64,000 nt of DNA from Lachnospiraceae bacterium UBA7199 (GCA_002490775.1 DKUR01000022.1:27541-91540), one strand, 5' to 3'; shown: positions 18,949 through 27,545, counted from the first letter of the stretch. A program made the numbers and translations. The notes: generated by a model not told the origin, from the sequence alone.

Positions 18949-19902
18949 ATGAGTCAATATGTTTTTGGAGTAGACATAGGGGGAACAAGCGTAAAGCTTG
19001 GATTATTTGATGCAAAAGGAATTCTTTTGGATAAGTGGGAGATTCCCACCAGAACACAGGATGGGGGCAGCCTTATTCTTCCGGATATTGCAGACAGCAT
19101 TAGAAATAAGATTGATGAAAAAAAGATTGACACAGAACTGATTGCAGGGGTTGGAGTGGGGGCTCCAGGTCCAATTGACAGTGCAGGAGTGGTTCATAAG
19201 GCGGTTAACTTGGGATGGGATACTTTCAGTATTAAGGTAACACTTGAAGAGCTTCTTCAAATGCCGGTTATGGCAGGAAATGACGCCAACGTGGCAGCCC
19301 TTGGAGAAATGTGGAAGGGCGGCGGTCAGGGCAGTAATGATCTGATTTTAGTTACTTTAGGTACCGGCGTAGGCGGCGGACTTATTGTCGGGGGAAAAGT
19401 TCTTACAGGTTCGGCAGGCGCAGGCGGAGAAATCGGACATATTCATGTGGAAGATAATGAAACAGAGTGCTGTAATTGCGGAAACAAAGGATGTCTCGAG
19501 CAGTATGCTTCCGCAACGGGAATTACCAGGCTGGCAAACAGAAAACTCAAAGAAAGCGATAAGGACAGCATTTTAAGAACTGGAGAGGTTTCTGCCAAGA
19601 CCGTTTTTGATGCGGTAAAAGAAAAAGACGAGCTGGCGATAGAGGTGGCGGAGGAATTCGGAAGATACCTTGGAAATGCGCTTGCAGTTATTGCAGGAGT
19701 AATGAACCCGGATGCCATCGTAATCGGAGGCGGTGTATCCAAGGCAGGAGAAGTTCTTATGGATTATATCAAGCCATATTATGAGAAAAATGTTTTTCAT
19801 GGCAGCAGGGATGTTAAATTTTCTCTTGCAACCCTTGGAAACGATGCAGGTATTTACGGCGCTGCAAAGCTGGTGCTGGATATAGAAAAAAATATAAAAT
19901 AG
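18949..19902 (+). CDS. glcK: ROK-family glucokinase
   Basis: A cytoplasmic sugar kinase of 317 residues that most likely phosphorylates glucose with ATP. It has the N-terminal phosphate loop DIGGTSVKLG, the LVTLGTGVGGGLIV adenosine-side motif and the ROK zinc motif ECCNCGNKGCLEQYAS. The ROK family includes other hexose kinases, so glucose specificity rests on overall similarity. GAGAGGGGAAG precedes the ATG. It sits between hprK and murB, joining glucose entry to the HPr-Ser regulatory genes. Confidence 0.9.
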   Translation: MSQYVFGVDIGGTSVKLGLFDAKGILLDKWEIPTRTQDGGSLILPDIADSIRNKIDEKKIDTELIAGVGVGAPGPIDSAGVVHKAVNLGWDTFSIKVTLEELLQMPVMAGNDANVAALGEMWKGGGQGSNDLILVTLGTGVGGGLIVGGKVLTGSAGAGGEIGHIHVEDNETECCNCGNKGCLEQYASATGITRLANRKLKESDKDSILRTGEVSAKTVFDAVKEKDELAIEVAEEFGRYLGNALAVIAGVMNPDAIVIGGGVSKAGEVLMDYIKPYYEKNVFHGSRDVKFSLATLGNDAGIYGAAKLVLDIEKNIK

Positions 19903-19918
19903 CAGGTGAATAGGAAAA

Positions 19919-20839
19919 GTGGAAAAGATCAGTTCAGCTACGTATGAGTTTATAGAGGCTTATGTACCAAAAGAGGATATTTTTATAAATGAGCCTATGT
20001 ATAAACACACCACCTTTCGGGTAGGCGGAGAAGCCCAGTGCTTTTTGCGTATTAGCGATCCTGGCCAGCTTGCCAGATTGATTCCTTATTTTAAGATGAT
20101 AGAAGTGCCTTATTTCATTTTAGGAAATGGAAGCAATCTTCTGGTAGGTGATAAAGGATACGAAGGCGTTGTTTTACAAATTGGCAGCAGGATGAGCGGC
20201 ATAAAAGTAGAGGGTACCCGTATCATTGCAGGAGCAGGCGCGTTACTGTCCAATGTGGCAAAGCAGGCTTTGGAGAGTGGGCTGACAGGTCTTGAATTTG
20301 CATCAGGCATCCCTGGCAGTTTGGGCGGGGGGCTTGTTATGAATGCAGGCGCTTATGACGGTGAAATGAAGCAGGTGGCAGAACTGGTGAAGGTAATGAA
20401 TGAGCAGGGTGAGCTGATGGAGTTAGATGGTGATACTATGGAATTTGGCTACCGGACCAGCGCCATTAAAAACAGACATTTTATCGTGCTTGAAGGTGTT
20501 CTTAATCTTAAGCATGGAAATCAAGAGCAGATTAGGGCAAAAATGGAGGAATTTTCCATAAAGAGAAAAGAAAAGCAGCCTTTGGAATTTGCCAGTGCAG
20601 GAAGCACCTTTAAAAGGCCGGAAGGATACTTTGCCGGGAAGCTGATTATGGATGCAGGCTTAAGAGGCTACTCAGTGGGCGGAGCAAGAGTATCTGAAAA
20701 GCATTGTGGATTTGTTATTAACGATGGCAGGGCGACTGCCGCTGATATTGCAGAGGTCATACGGGAAGTACAGGAAAGGGTAGAAGATAAATTTGGCGTC
20801 TTTCTGGAGACAGAGGTAATTTTTCTGGGTGATTTTTAA
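19919..20839 (+). CDS. murB: UDP-N-acetylenolpyruvoylglucosamine reductase MurB
   Basis: A FAD enzyme of 306 residues that completes UDP-MurNAc for peptidoglycan. The FAD-binding block includes THTTFRVGGEAQ-like (KHTTFRVGGEAQC), YFILGNGSNLLV and ASGIPGSLGGGLVMNAGAY. The C-terminal part has the SAGSTFKRPEG motif with the proton-donor Ser and ends VFLETEVIFLG. This is the type II form common in Firmicutes. It starts at a GTG preceded by AGGAAAA. The end overlaps sequence just upstream of rapZ, as expected for an operon. Confidence 0.95.
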   Translation: MEKISSATYEFIEAYVPKEDIFINEPMYKHTTFRVGGEAQCFLRISDPGQLARLIPYFKMIEVPYFILGNGSNLLVGDKGYEGVVLQIGSRMSGIKVEGTRIIAGAGALLSNVAKQALESGLTGLEFASGIPGSLGGGLVMNAGAYDGEMKQVAELVKVMNEQGELMELDGDTMEFGYRTSAIKNRHFIVLEGVLNLKHGNQEQIRAKMEEFSIKRKEKQPLEFASAGSTFKRPEGYFAGKLIMDAGLRGYSVGGARVSEKHCGFVINDGRATAADIAEVIREVQERVEDKFGVFLETEVIFLGDF

Positions 20840-20885
20840 GAAGATAGGGCGCAGATGCGTTATGCAGCATGCAGGGGGTAAGGAC

Positions 20886-21749
20886 ATGCGTTTTGTAGTG
20901 GTAACGGGCATGAGCGGCGGCGGAAAAAGTACAGCGCTTAGAATGCTTGAGGATGCTGGTTTTTATTGTGTAGATAATCTGCCGGTTCTTTTGATCGAAA
21001 AATTTGTGGAGTTGATTGCATCGCCCGGGGGTGAGGTTACCAAGGTTGCTTTGGGGCTGGATGTGCGTGCTGATCAGGCATTTCGTGAGGTGCAGGAAGT
21101 ACTTGAAAAACTGAAACAAAATGGATATGTGTTTGAGATTCTTTTCATGGAGGCAAATGACAGTACATTATTGAAACGGTATAAAGAAACAAGAAGAATG
21201 CATCCTTTATCTTTGGATGGACGGATAGAGGATGGCATTCATAAAGAAAGGGAAATTTTAAATGATATCAGAGAAAAGGCAGATTATGTGATAGATACAA
21301 CGAATCTGCTGACCAGAGAGTTAAAAGAAGAGTTGAACCGTATTTTCATACAAAATGAAGAATACAACAGTCTTATGGTAACTGTTTTATCTTTTGGGTT
21401 TAAATATGGTATTCCAGCGGATGCCGATTTGGTATTTGATGTCAGATTTCTGCCAAATCCTTTTTATATTGAGGAATTAAAGCATAAAACAGGAAATGAA
21501 AGAGAAGTTCAGGATTATGTTATGAGTTTTCCAGAAGCCCATATTTTTATTGAAAAACTGGCGGACATGGTGAGATTTTTGGTCCCCAATTATATTAAAG
21601 AGGGCAAGTATCAGTTGGTAATTGCAATTGGGTGTACTGGTGGAAAGCACAGAAGTGTTACATTGGCCAATAAATTATATGAAGAAATGAAAGATAAAGG
21701 CAGCTATGGAATTAAAATTGCACACCGTGATGTGGGACAAGGGATATAA
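20886..21749 (+). CDS. rapZ: RapZ/YvcJ-family nucleotide-binding protein
   Basis: A 287-residue P-loop protein that starts MRFVVVTGMSGGGKSTALR with Walker A GMSGGGKS. The C-terminal RNA-binding-type domain has the conserved GCTGGKHRSVTLA block. In E. coli RapZ is an adaptor for RNase E in GlmS control; in Bacillus YvcJ it is a GTP-binding protein of less clear role. A longer in-frame reading back to 20829 has no good ribosome site, whereas GGGGGTAAGG precedes 20886. It is followed by whiA; the yvcK gene usual between them is absent. Confidence 0.93.
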   Translation: MRFVVVTGMSGGGKSTALRMLEDAGFYCVDNLPVLLIEKFVELIASPGGEVTKVALGLDVRADQAFREVQEVLEKLKQNGYVFEILFMEANDSTLLKRYKETRRMHPLSLDGRIEDGIHKEREILNDIREKADYVIDTTNLLTRELKEELNRIFIQNEEYNSLMVTVLSFGFKYGIPADADLVFDVRFLPNPFYIEELKHKTGNEREVQDYVMSFPEAHIFIEKLADMVRFLVPNYIKEGKYQLVIAIGCTGGKHRSVTLANKLYEEMKDKGSYGIKIAHRDVGQGI

Positions 21750-21787
21750 CATATTACATGCAGGCAGGGAGAAAAAGGATAGAAGTT

Positions 21788-22660
21788 ATGTCATTTTCAT
21801 CGAAAGTAAAGGAAGAACTGGAAAAGACCGTTCCCGGCTCTAGGCACTGCGCGCTGGCTGAATTGGCAGCGGTCATCCACTTTGGATGTAGAATGGAGCC
21901 ACACGACAATGCAATAGAAAATGTCGTGATACGCTCTGAAAATCCATTCGTTAATAGAAAGTACTTTACATTATTGAAGAAAACGTTTATTATTAATGAT
22001 AATGTTGTAAAGCTTTTGCAGGCAGTTAAGATTTTGGATGAAGTGGGACATATGCATCAATTGGATGAAGCGGTTCATCCGCTTTTGATTAAAAATAGCT
22101 GCTGCAGGAGAGCTTTTTTGCGGGGCGCTTTTTTAAGCATTGGTTCTATGAGTGATCCTAACAAGGGATACCATTTGGAATTTGTTTGTGAAAATGAAGT
22201 ACATGCATTACAGATTCAGCAGGTTATCTGTAGTTTTGATATAGAGGCTAAAATTGTCAGACGGAAAAAATACTATGTGGTATATTTGAAGGAAGGCGCA
22301 GGAATTGTTGACCTTTTAAATGTAATGGGTGCGCATTTATCCCTGATGCAGCTTGAAAATTTGAGAATTGAAAAGGAAATGAGAAATTCCATCAATCGTC
22401 AGGTCAATTGTGAAGCTGCAAATATTACAAAGACGGTTCATGCGGCAAGCAAGCAGATAGAGGATATTTTGCTGTTGCAAAAAAATTATGGGTTATCAAA
22501 TCTGCCAGATAATTTAAGGCAGACGGCACAGGCCCGATTAGAGCATCCAGAAAGCTCTCTTCAGGAATTGGGAGAGTATCTTAATCCGCCGGTGGGGAAA
22601 TCCGGTGTTAATCATAGATTGAGGAAACTAAGTGAGTTGGCGGAAAGGATTAGGGTTTAA
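21788..22660 (+). CDS. whiA: Sporulation/cell-division regulator WhiA
   Basis: WhiA is a DNA-binding protein with a degenerate LAGLIDADG homing-endonuclease-like N-terminal domain and a C-terminal helix-turn-helix. It has 290 residues from MSFSSKVKEEL, with the motifs CCRRAFLRGAFLSIGSMSDP in the LAGLIDADG part and SLQELGEYLNPPVGKSGVNHRLRKL in the HTH. Firmicute WhiA affects cell division and envelope genes. AAAAAGGATAG lies upstream of the ATG at 21788; an earlier in-frame start at 21758 is less likely. It runs directly into the HPr-like gene. Confidence 0.95.
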   Translation: MSFSSKVKEELEKTVPGSRHCALAELAAVIHFGCRMEPHDNAIENVVIRSENPFVNRKYFTLLKKTFIINDNVVKLLQAVKILDEVGHMHQLDEAVHPLLIKNSCCRRAFLRGAFLSIGSMSDPNKGYHLEFVCENEVHALQIQQVICSFDIEAKIVRRKKYYVVYLKEGAGIVDLLNVMGAHLSLMQLENLRIEKEMRNSINRQVNCEAANITKTVHAASKQIEDILLLQKNYGLSNLPDNLRQTAQARLEHPESSLQELGEYLNPPVGKSGVNHRLRKLSELAERIRV

Positions 22661-22673
22661 AAGGAGGAGTTTT

Positions 22674-22931
22674 ATGATGGAAAAGTCTATTACGATTCAG
22701 TTGACGGAAGGGCTTCAGGCAAGGCCTGTGGCAATGCTGGTGCAGGTTGCCAGCCAGTATGAAAGTTCTGTCTATATTGAAACAGATGGAAAAAAGGTTA
22801 ATGCAAAAAGCATTATGGGAATGATGAGTCTGGCACTTGGCACCGGTGAGGCTGTAAAAGTGATTGCAGATGGAAAAGATGAAGAAGAAGCAATACAGAG
22901 CATGGAAGAATATTTAAGCGGAAAAAAATAA
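22674..22931 (+). CDS. crh: Crh-type HPr-like regulatory protein
   Basis: An 85-residue HPr-fold protein. True HPr carries the PTS phosphorylation site His15 in GLHARPA; here the same block reads GLQARPV, so it cannot accept phosphate from Enzyme I. The Ser46 region KVNAKSIMGMMSL is intact, so it should be a substrate of HPr kinase. This pattern defines Crh, a catabolite-repression cofactor for CcpA in Bacillus. Strong AAGGAGGAG precedes two adjacent ATGs (22674, 22677). It sits after whiA as in Bacillus, and a strong terminator follows. Confidence 0.88.
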   Translation: MMEKSITIQLTEGLQARPVAMLVQVASQYESSVYIETDGKKVNAKSIMGMMSLALGTGEAVKVIADGKDEEEAIQSMEEYLSGKK

Positions 22932-22956
22932 TAAATAGAATATAAGATAGAAGTAT

Positions 22957-22986
22957 AAGAGCAAAGCGAATGCTTTGCTCTTTTTT
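22957..22986 (+). terminator. Intrinsic terminator after crh
   Basis: A perfect 11-bp stem AAGAGCAAAGC/GCTTTGCTCTT with a GAAT loop is followed by TTTT. It closes the hprK-to-crh gene run. Confidence 0.92.
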
Positions 22987-23006
22987 CCCACAAAAGGAGA
23001 TTGATG

Positions 23007-23903
23007 ATGGTGAGAAAAAAACTATTTTTTATTTATAATCCTAAAGCAGGCAAGGCTAAAATTAAAAGTAATCTGTTGGATATTATAGATATTTTTACAA
23101 AAGCAGGTTATGAAGTTACTGCTTATCCTACGCAGGCAAAAGGAGATGGGGAAAGAGCAGTCAGAGAAAGAACTTTTCCATATTATGACCTGGTGGTATG
23201 CAGCGGCGGGGATGGAACACTGGATGAAGTGGTGACTGGTATGATGAAGTGTGAGGAAAAACTTCCCATTGGATATGTACCTGCCGGAAGTACAAATGAT
23301 TTTGCAAACAGCTTAAAGATACCAAAGAACATGATTGCTGCAGCACAGATGATTGTAAAACAAAATATGCTGGATTTTGATATAGGAAAATTTAACGAAG
23401 ATATTTTTGTATATATAGCAGCGTTTGGAATTTTTACAGATGTTTCTTATGAAACACCTCAGGATATAAAAAACCTGCTGGGGCATATGGCATATATTTT
23501 GGAAGGGATGCGCAGGCTTCCTGCAGTGAAAGCATATAAACTTAAGGTAGAAAGCAGTGAGCTTTCGGTGGAAGGGGAATTTTTATTTGGAATGATCACC
23601 AATTCTGTCTCTGTGGGAGGATTCAAGCGAATTACAGGAAAATTTGTTCAATTGGATGATGGAGAATTTGAAGTCACACTGATTAAAAAACCCTCCAATC
23701 CGGTAGAATTAAACCTAATCATGGCAGCGCTTGTTAACAGGAGCATAAATACGGATTGTATGTACTGCTTTAAGACCAGTCACCTGAAAGTTACTTCTGA
23801 GGAAGAAATTCCTTGGACGCTGGATGGAGAGTTTGGAGGAAAGCACAGGGAGGTGGATATTAAAAATCAAATGCAGGCGCTGCGTATCGTGGTGCCGGAG
23901 TAA
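23007..23903 (+). CDS. Diacylglycerol kinase-family lipid kinase (DgkB/YegS-like)
   Basis: A 298-residue soluble lipid kinase. The N-terminal catalytic domain has FIYNPKAGKAK and the nucleotide-binding CSGGDGTLDEVVTGM, followed by PAGSTNDFANSL. The C-terminal beta domain ends with EEIPWTLDGEFGGKH. Such enzymes recycle diacylglycerol to phosphatidic acid in Gram-positives; a related ceramide or sphingosine substrate cannot be excluded. AAAAGGAG lies upstream, and spacing favours the ATG at 23007 over the TTG at 23001 or the ATG at 23004. It lies alone between two terminator/promoter regions. Confidence 0.88.
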   Translation: MVRKKLFFIYNPKAGKAKIKSNLLDIIDIFTKAGYEVTAYPTQAKGDGERAVRERTFPYYDLVVCSGGDGTLDEVVTGMMKCEEKLPIGYVPAGSTNDFANSLKIPKNMIAAAQMIVKQNMLDFDIGKFNEDIFVYIAAFGIFTDVSYETPQDIKNLLGHMAYILEGMRRLPAVKAYKLKVESSELSVEGEFLFGMITNSVSVGGFKRITGKFVQLDDGEFEVTLIKKPSNPVELNLIMAALVNRSINTDCMYCFKTSHLKVTSEEEIPWTLDGEFGGKHREVDIKNQMQALRIVVPE

Positions 23904-23916
23904 ATTTTTTAAACAG

Positions 23917-23947
23917 TATTCCATTTTTGGAATAAATAGGGTATAAT
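23917..23947 (+). promoter_or_regulatory. Aldolase promoter with palindrome
   Basis: TATAAT lies at 23942-23947. A palindrome TATTCC-N6-GGAATA (23917-23934) covers the weak -35 region. The palindrome may be an operator, which is inference. Confidence 0.5.
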
Positions 23948-23992
23948 AAATTGCAATTATTAATGTTATTAATTTAATGGAGGTAGATAAAA

Positions 23993-24856
23993 ATGTTAGT
24001 ATCAGCAACAGAAATGCTTCAAAAAGCAAAAGCCGGCCACTATGCAGTGGGACAGTTCAACATTAACAACCTTGAATGGACTAAAGCAATCCTGTTAACA
24101 GCACAGGAAAACAACTCACCTGTAATCTTAGGTGTATCTGAGGGCGCAGGAAAATACATGGGCGGATATGATGTTGTAGTTGGTATGGTGAACGGACTGA
24201 TCAAGGATCAGAATATTACAGTTCCTGTAGCACTTCATCTTGATCATGGCAGCTATGAACACTGCTACAAATGTATCGAAGCAGGATTTTCTTCAGTAAT
24301 GTTTGATGGTTCTCATTACCCCATTGAAGAAAATGTAGCTAAGACAAAAGAGCTGGTTGCAGCAGCACATGAAAAGGGAATCTCCATTGAAGCAGAAGTT
24401 GGTTCTATCGGTGGTGAGGAAGATGGCGTAATCGGTATGGGCGAATGTGCAGATCCCAACGAATGTAAAGCAATCGCTGATTTGGGAATTGATTTCCTTG
24501 CAGCAGGAATTGGAAATATTCATGGTAAATATCCTGCAAACTGGAAGGGATTATCTTTTGAAACACTGGATGCAATTCAGAAGTTAACAGGAGATATGCC
24601 GCTGGTACTTCACGGAGGTACAGGTATTCCTACGGAAATGATCCAGAAAGCAATTTCATTAGGTGTTGCTAAGATCAATGTTAATACAGAATGCCAGTTG
24701 TCATTTGCAGCAGCTACACGTAAGTATATTGAAGCAGGAAAGGATTTAGAAGGAAAGGGATTTGATCCTCGTAAGCTTCTTGCTCCTGGCTTTGAAGCAA
24801 TTAAAGCAACAGTAAAAGAAAAAATGGAAATTTTTGGTTCTGTTAATAAAGCTTAA
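23993..24856 (+). CDS. fba: Fructose-bisphosphate aldolase, class II
   Basis: A zinc-dependent aldolase of 287 residues that splits fructose-1,6-bisphosphate into DHAP and GAP. Class II motifs include the zinc and substrate block PVALHLDHGSYEHCYKC, the zinc-ligand region IEAEVGSIGGEEDG, and LVLHGGTGIP with KINVNTECQ. TGGAGGTAGA precedes the ATG. The gene has its own promoter and terminator. Aldolase makes the triose pool downstream of the PFK encoded at 56.7 kb, and its substrate is the effector of HprK. Confidence 0.96.
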   Translation: MLVSATEMLQKAKAGHYAVGQFNINNLEWTKAILLTAQENNSPVILGVSEGAGKYMGGYDVVVGMVNGLIKDQNITVPVALHLDHGSYEHCYKCIEAGFSSVMFDGSHYPIEENVAKTKELVAAAHEKGISIEAEVGSIGGEEDGVIGMGECADPNECKAIADLGIDFLAAGIGNIHGKYPANWKGLSFETLDAIQKLTGDMPLVLHGGTGIPTEMIQKAISLGVAKINVNTECQLSFAAATRKYIEAGKDLEGKGFDPRKLLAPGFEAIKATVKEKMEIFGSVNKA

Positions 24857-24877
24857 AGCAATAAATCCAAGTAAAAG

Positions 24878-24910
24878 TAAAGGCTGCCCATACGAAATGG
24901 ACAGCCTTTA
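24878..24910 (+). terminator. Terminator after fba
   Basis: A 14-base arm TAAAGGCTGcCCAT pairs with ATGGaCAGCCTTTA around a 5-base loop with one mismatch. The T-run is short (CCTTTATCTT). Confidence 0.75.
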
Positions 24911-24912
24911 TC

Positions 24913-24990
24913 TTAACATAAGGAAAGAGCACGAAGTGCGAAAGACGTTGTTTAACATAAGGAAAGAGCACGAAGTGCGAAAGACGCTGT
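24913..24990 (+). repeat. Tandem 39-base duplication carrying TTAACATAAGG
   Basis: Two adjacent 39-base units start at 24913 and 24952. Each begins TTAACATAAGGAAAGAGCAC and continues with CGAAGTGCGAAAGACG. They differ at one base (CGTTG versus CGCTG). Each unit contains a small GCACGAAGTGC hairpin. The TTAACATAAGG start is the same as in the palindromic repeats near 11.8, 53.4 and 56.5 kb. The pair lies between fba and the DUF1189-like gene. Confidence 0.85.
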
Positions 24991-25022
24991 TTAAATTAAG
25001 AATAGAAAAGGGATTATTGAGT

Positions 25023-25853
25023 ATGAATATATTTAAAGAAATGGGGTTGTCTATTTACAGCTATAAAAGTTATGCAGAATTTTTGAAAAATAAAAAGGGC
25101 AAGGTATTTGGATTTGGTGTAATGCTGGCAGCGATTTATTTTCTGATTACTGTGGGAGTACCTGTCGTGCGGTTTTTTGGCGGAGAAAGCATCAGTTCTA
25201 AAATAGAAAATACAGTGCCTGACTTTGAGTTGTCAGATGGGGAATTATGGGTGGATGATGTTTTTGTCTATGATTACAGGGGTACTTATGTTGAAATTGA
25301 TACAGACGCCCGATCTGTTCTTCGCAGTGCCTATGATATGCAGGATTTTTTAGATAATTATACCCAGGTAATCATGATGGATTCGGAAAAAATAATTGTG
25401 AAAGATAAAGGACAGGTGCAGCAGTATTATTTTTCTGAGTTAAATTTTGAATTTTCCAGAAGCGATTTGCTTTTGTTTGTTCCGTACGTTTATATTTTTT
25501 TGGCAGTATTTATGGTGATAGCATTTTTGTGGATGGAGATATGGTTTTTTGCAGGCGTATTGGTTGTCGCCTTGATTAGTATGATCGTGGCATCCTGCAT
25601 GAAGGTAAAAATTTCCTTTGGAAAACTTTATCTTCTTAGCGTTTACAGCAGAACATTGCCTTTAATTATTAAAGCAGCAGTATCCTTCCTGCCTTTTGGA
25701 ATTCCGTTCTTCTATATAATTAATATTGGATTATCTGTACTGATTGTGGGGCTTGCGCTGCAGAAGATCAAGCAGCAGCCACAGGCTCCGGCGGGGCCTC
25801 CCTATGGCGGTGGCACAGGTAATTATCCCGGTAATGATTTTTCATGGATGTGA
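25023..25853 (+). CDS. DUF1189-like multi-pass membrane protein
   Basis: A 276-residue membrane protein with one helix near residues 28-50, an external domain of about 85 residues, then about four more helices (about 145-250). It has a soluble Gln/Pro/Gly-rich tail ending DFSWM. The layout (YKSYAEFLKNKKGKVF start, DUF1189-style external segment, paired C-terminal helices) fits DUF1189. The function is unknown. The reading frame stays open upstream through the 39-base tandem repeat, but the ATG at 25023 has the only plausible ribosome site (AAAAGGGAT). A long terminator hairpin follows. Confidence 0.75.
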   Translation: MNIFKEMGLSIYSYKSYAEFLKNKKGKVFGFGVMLAAIYFLITVGVPVVRFFGGESISSKIENTVPDFELSDGELWVDDVFVYDYRGTYVEIDTDARSVLRSAYDMQDFLDNYTQVIMMDSEKIIVKDKGQVQQYYFSELNFEFSRSDLLLFVPYVYIFLAVFMVIAFLWMEIWFFAGVLVVALISMIVASCMKVKISFGKLYLLSVYSRTLPLIIKAAVSFLPFGIPFFYIINIGLSVLIVGLALQKIKQQPQAPAGPPYGGGTGNYPGNDFSWM

Positions 25854-25902
25854 CTTGTAATTGAAGTGCTTACGAGGGAAAATATCTTTAGGGCATAAAA
25901 TA

Positions 25903-25933
25903 AACGGATGGCTCGTTTTACGAGCCATCCGTT
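25903..25933 (+). terminator. Bidirectional terminator between DUF1189-like gene and alsT
   Basis: A perfect 14-bp stem AACGGATGGCTCGT/ACGAGCCATCCGTT with a TTT loop is followed by TGCTTTT. It sits between convergent genes and should serve both. Confidence 0.85.
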
Positions 25934-25950
25934 GCTTTTCCTATTATGTT

Positions 25951-27456
25951 TTATGCTTCTTCAGAAACAGATTGTTCCTGCATTTTCTGAATTTCAGAAT
26001 CAAAGGAAAGCATAGGTTTTAGAGACGTGTTCGTCTTGGTGATCTTACGGGCAGTGTAGTTTTTGGTAATGGCAAATACGGTACCAGATAAGCACAGTAC
26101 GCCAATCAAGTTGGGAATTGCCATTAAAGCATTTAAGGTATCTGCAATTGCCCAAGCCAGATCAAAGCTCATAGTAGCGCCAAATACAATGCAGACAACA
26201 AAAATCACTTTATATACAATAGTGGCTTTAGTGCCAAACAAATATTCACATGATTTGGTTCCGTAAAAAGACCATCCAAGCACTGTGGTAAATGCAAATA
26301 AGCTGATGGCGATGGCAACGAATCCCCCTGCCAAAGAGCCAAATCCTTGTGTTAATGCCTCGCTTACCAGAGAAGCGCCAGTTGATGAAGTTAAAAGTTC
26401 CCCTGTTTCTAAATTAATAAGACCAGAGCTTAAAATGGTAAAAGCAGTCAGCGTACAGACAACGATTGTATCAAAAAATACTTCGAAAATACCCCACATA
26501 CCTTGTATAATAGGTTCTTTTACATTAGAAGCAGAGTGTACCATTACAGAAGAGCCAAGGCCGGCTTCGTTGGAAAACACTCCTCTTTTAAATCCCATTG
26601 TCATTGCCTGCTTAATCATAATGCCAGCAGTGGCGCCTGCAATAGGGCGGAGGCCGAAAGCATTTGTAAAGATAGCGCTAAAAACAGCAGGAACAGAAGT
26701 GATATTTAAAATAAGAACAATAATAGTTCCCAGTATGTAAACACATGCCATAAAAGGGACAATTTTTTCAGCAACATTTCCTATGGCCTTAATGCCCCCT
26801 AAAATAACAAGCGCCGCAACAACTGCAATAATAATGCCTGTTGCAAGAGGTGGAATACTAAAGGTGTCCTGAAGGGAGCTTGCGATTTCATGTACTTGTG
26901 TCATATTACCGATTCCAAAAGAAGCAAATACACAAAACAGAGCAAACAAAATAGCCAGAGGCTTTGCAAAAATGCCAATGAACTTTTTATTTTTTAACCC
27001 GTCCTGAAGATAATACATGGCACCGCCAGACCATTCATTTTTAGAATTTTTGCGGCGGTAATAAATACCCAGCACATTTTCGGAATAGTTGGTCATCATT
27101 CCAAAAACAGCAGAAAGCCACATCCAGAATACAGCACCTGCACCACCGGTAATGATTGCGCCTGCGACACCGGCAATATTTCCTACGCCGATGGTTGCAG
27201 CCAGTGCAGTTGAAAGAGCCTGAAATTGAGAGATGGACTGTTCTTCCTTGCCAGTGTGGGCAGTTACATGCTTTTTCTTAAAGATGGCGAGAAAAGTTTC
27301 GTTCATCCAGTGTTTAATCCGTGTAATTTGAAAGAATTTCATACCCACGGTTAAATAAATGCCTGTGCCGATAATTAATATCAGCATGGGAATTCCCCAC
27401 ACCACATTGTTTATGGCAGAATTCACATTTGAAATCACGTTCATTACATTTTCCAT
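25951..27456 (-). CDS. Sodium:alanine symporter family (AGCS) transporter
   Basis: A secondary transporter of 501 residues with about 11 hydrophobic helices. It imports alanine or glycine, and sometimes glutamine, with Na+ in characterised family members. Family blocks include STALAATIGVGNIAGVAGAI and GFKRGVFSNEAGLGSSVMVHS. An AGGAGGAA-type site (GGAGGAAATTTT) precedes the ATG. The leader holds a promoter and an early terminator, suggesting attenuation. The exact amino acid cannot be read from sequence. Confidence 0.93.
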   Translation of the reverse strand: MENVMNVISNVNSAINNVVWGIPMLILIIGTGIYLTVGMKFFQITRIKHWMNETFLAIFKKKHVTAHTGKEEQSISQFQALSTALAATIGVGNIAGVAGAIITGGAGAVFWMWLSAVFGMMTNYSENVLGIYYRRKNSKNEWSGGAMYYLQDGLKNKKFIGIFAKPLAILFALFCVFASFGIGNMTQVHEIASSLQDTFSIPPLATGIIIAVVAALVILGGIKAIGNVAEKIVPFMACVYILGTIIVLILNITSVPAVFSAIFTNAFGLRPIAGATAGIMIKQAMTMGFKRGVFSNEAGLGSSVMVHSASNVKEPIIQGMWGIFEVFFDTIVVCTLTAFTILSSGLINLETGELLTSSTGASLVSEALTQGFGSLAGGFVAIAISLFAFTTVLGWSFYGTKSCEYLFGTKATIVYKVIFVVCIVFGATMSFDLAWAIADTLNALMAIPNLIGVLCLSGTVFAITKNYTARKITKTNTSLKPMLSFDSEIQKMQEQSVSEEA

Positions 27457-27496
27457 AAAATTTCCTCCGTCATAAGCTTAGATAATGAAACAATTA

Positions 27497-27533
27497 TAAA
27501 AAAAGAGAATTTACTTTTTAGTAAATCCTCTTT
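27497..27533 (-). terminator. Terminator hairpin in the alsT-type leader
   Basis: On the reverse strand AAAGAGGATTTACT pairs with AGTAAATTCTCTTT around AAAA (one mismatch) and continues into a T-run. It begins about 10 bases after the probable transcription start, far upstream of the symporter start codon. It is therefore a leader terminator, not a gene-end terminator. Confidence 0.75.
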
Positions 27534-27545
27534 GATTACCCCTAT

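Noticed and set aside
24834..25022. Upstream in-frame extension of the DUF1189-like protein through the tandem repeat
   Set aside because: It would start inside the fba 3' end and cross a terminator. The ATG at 25023 has the only plausible ribosome site and begins the conserved part.
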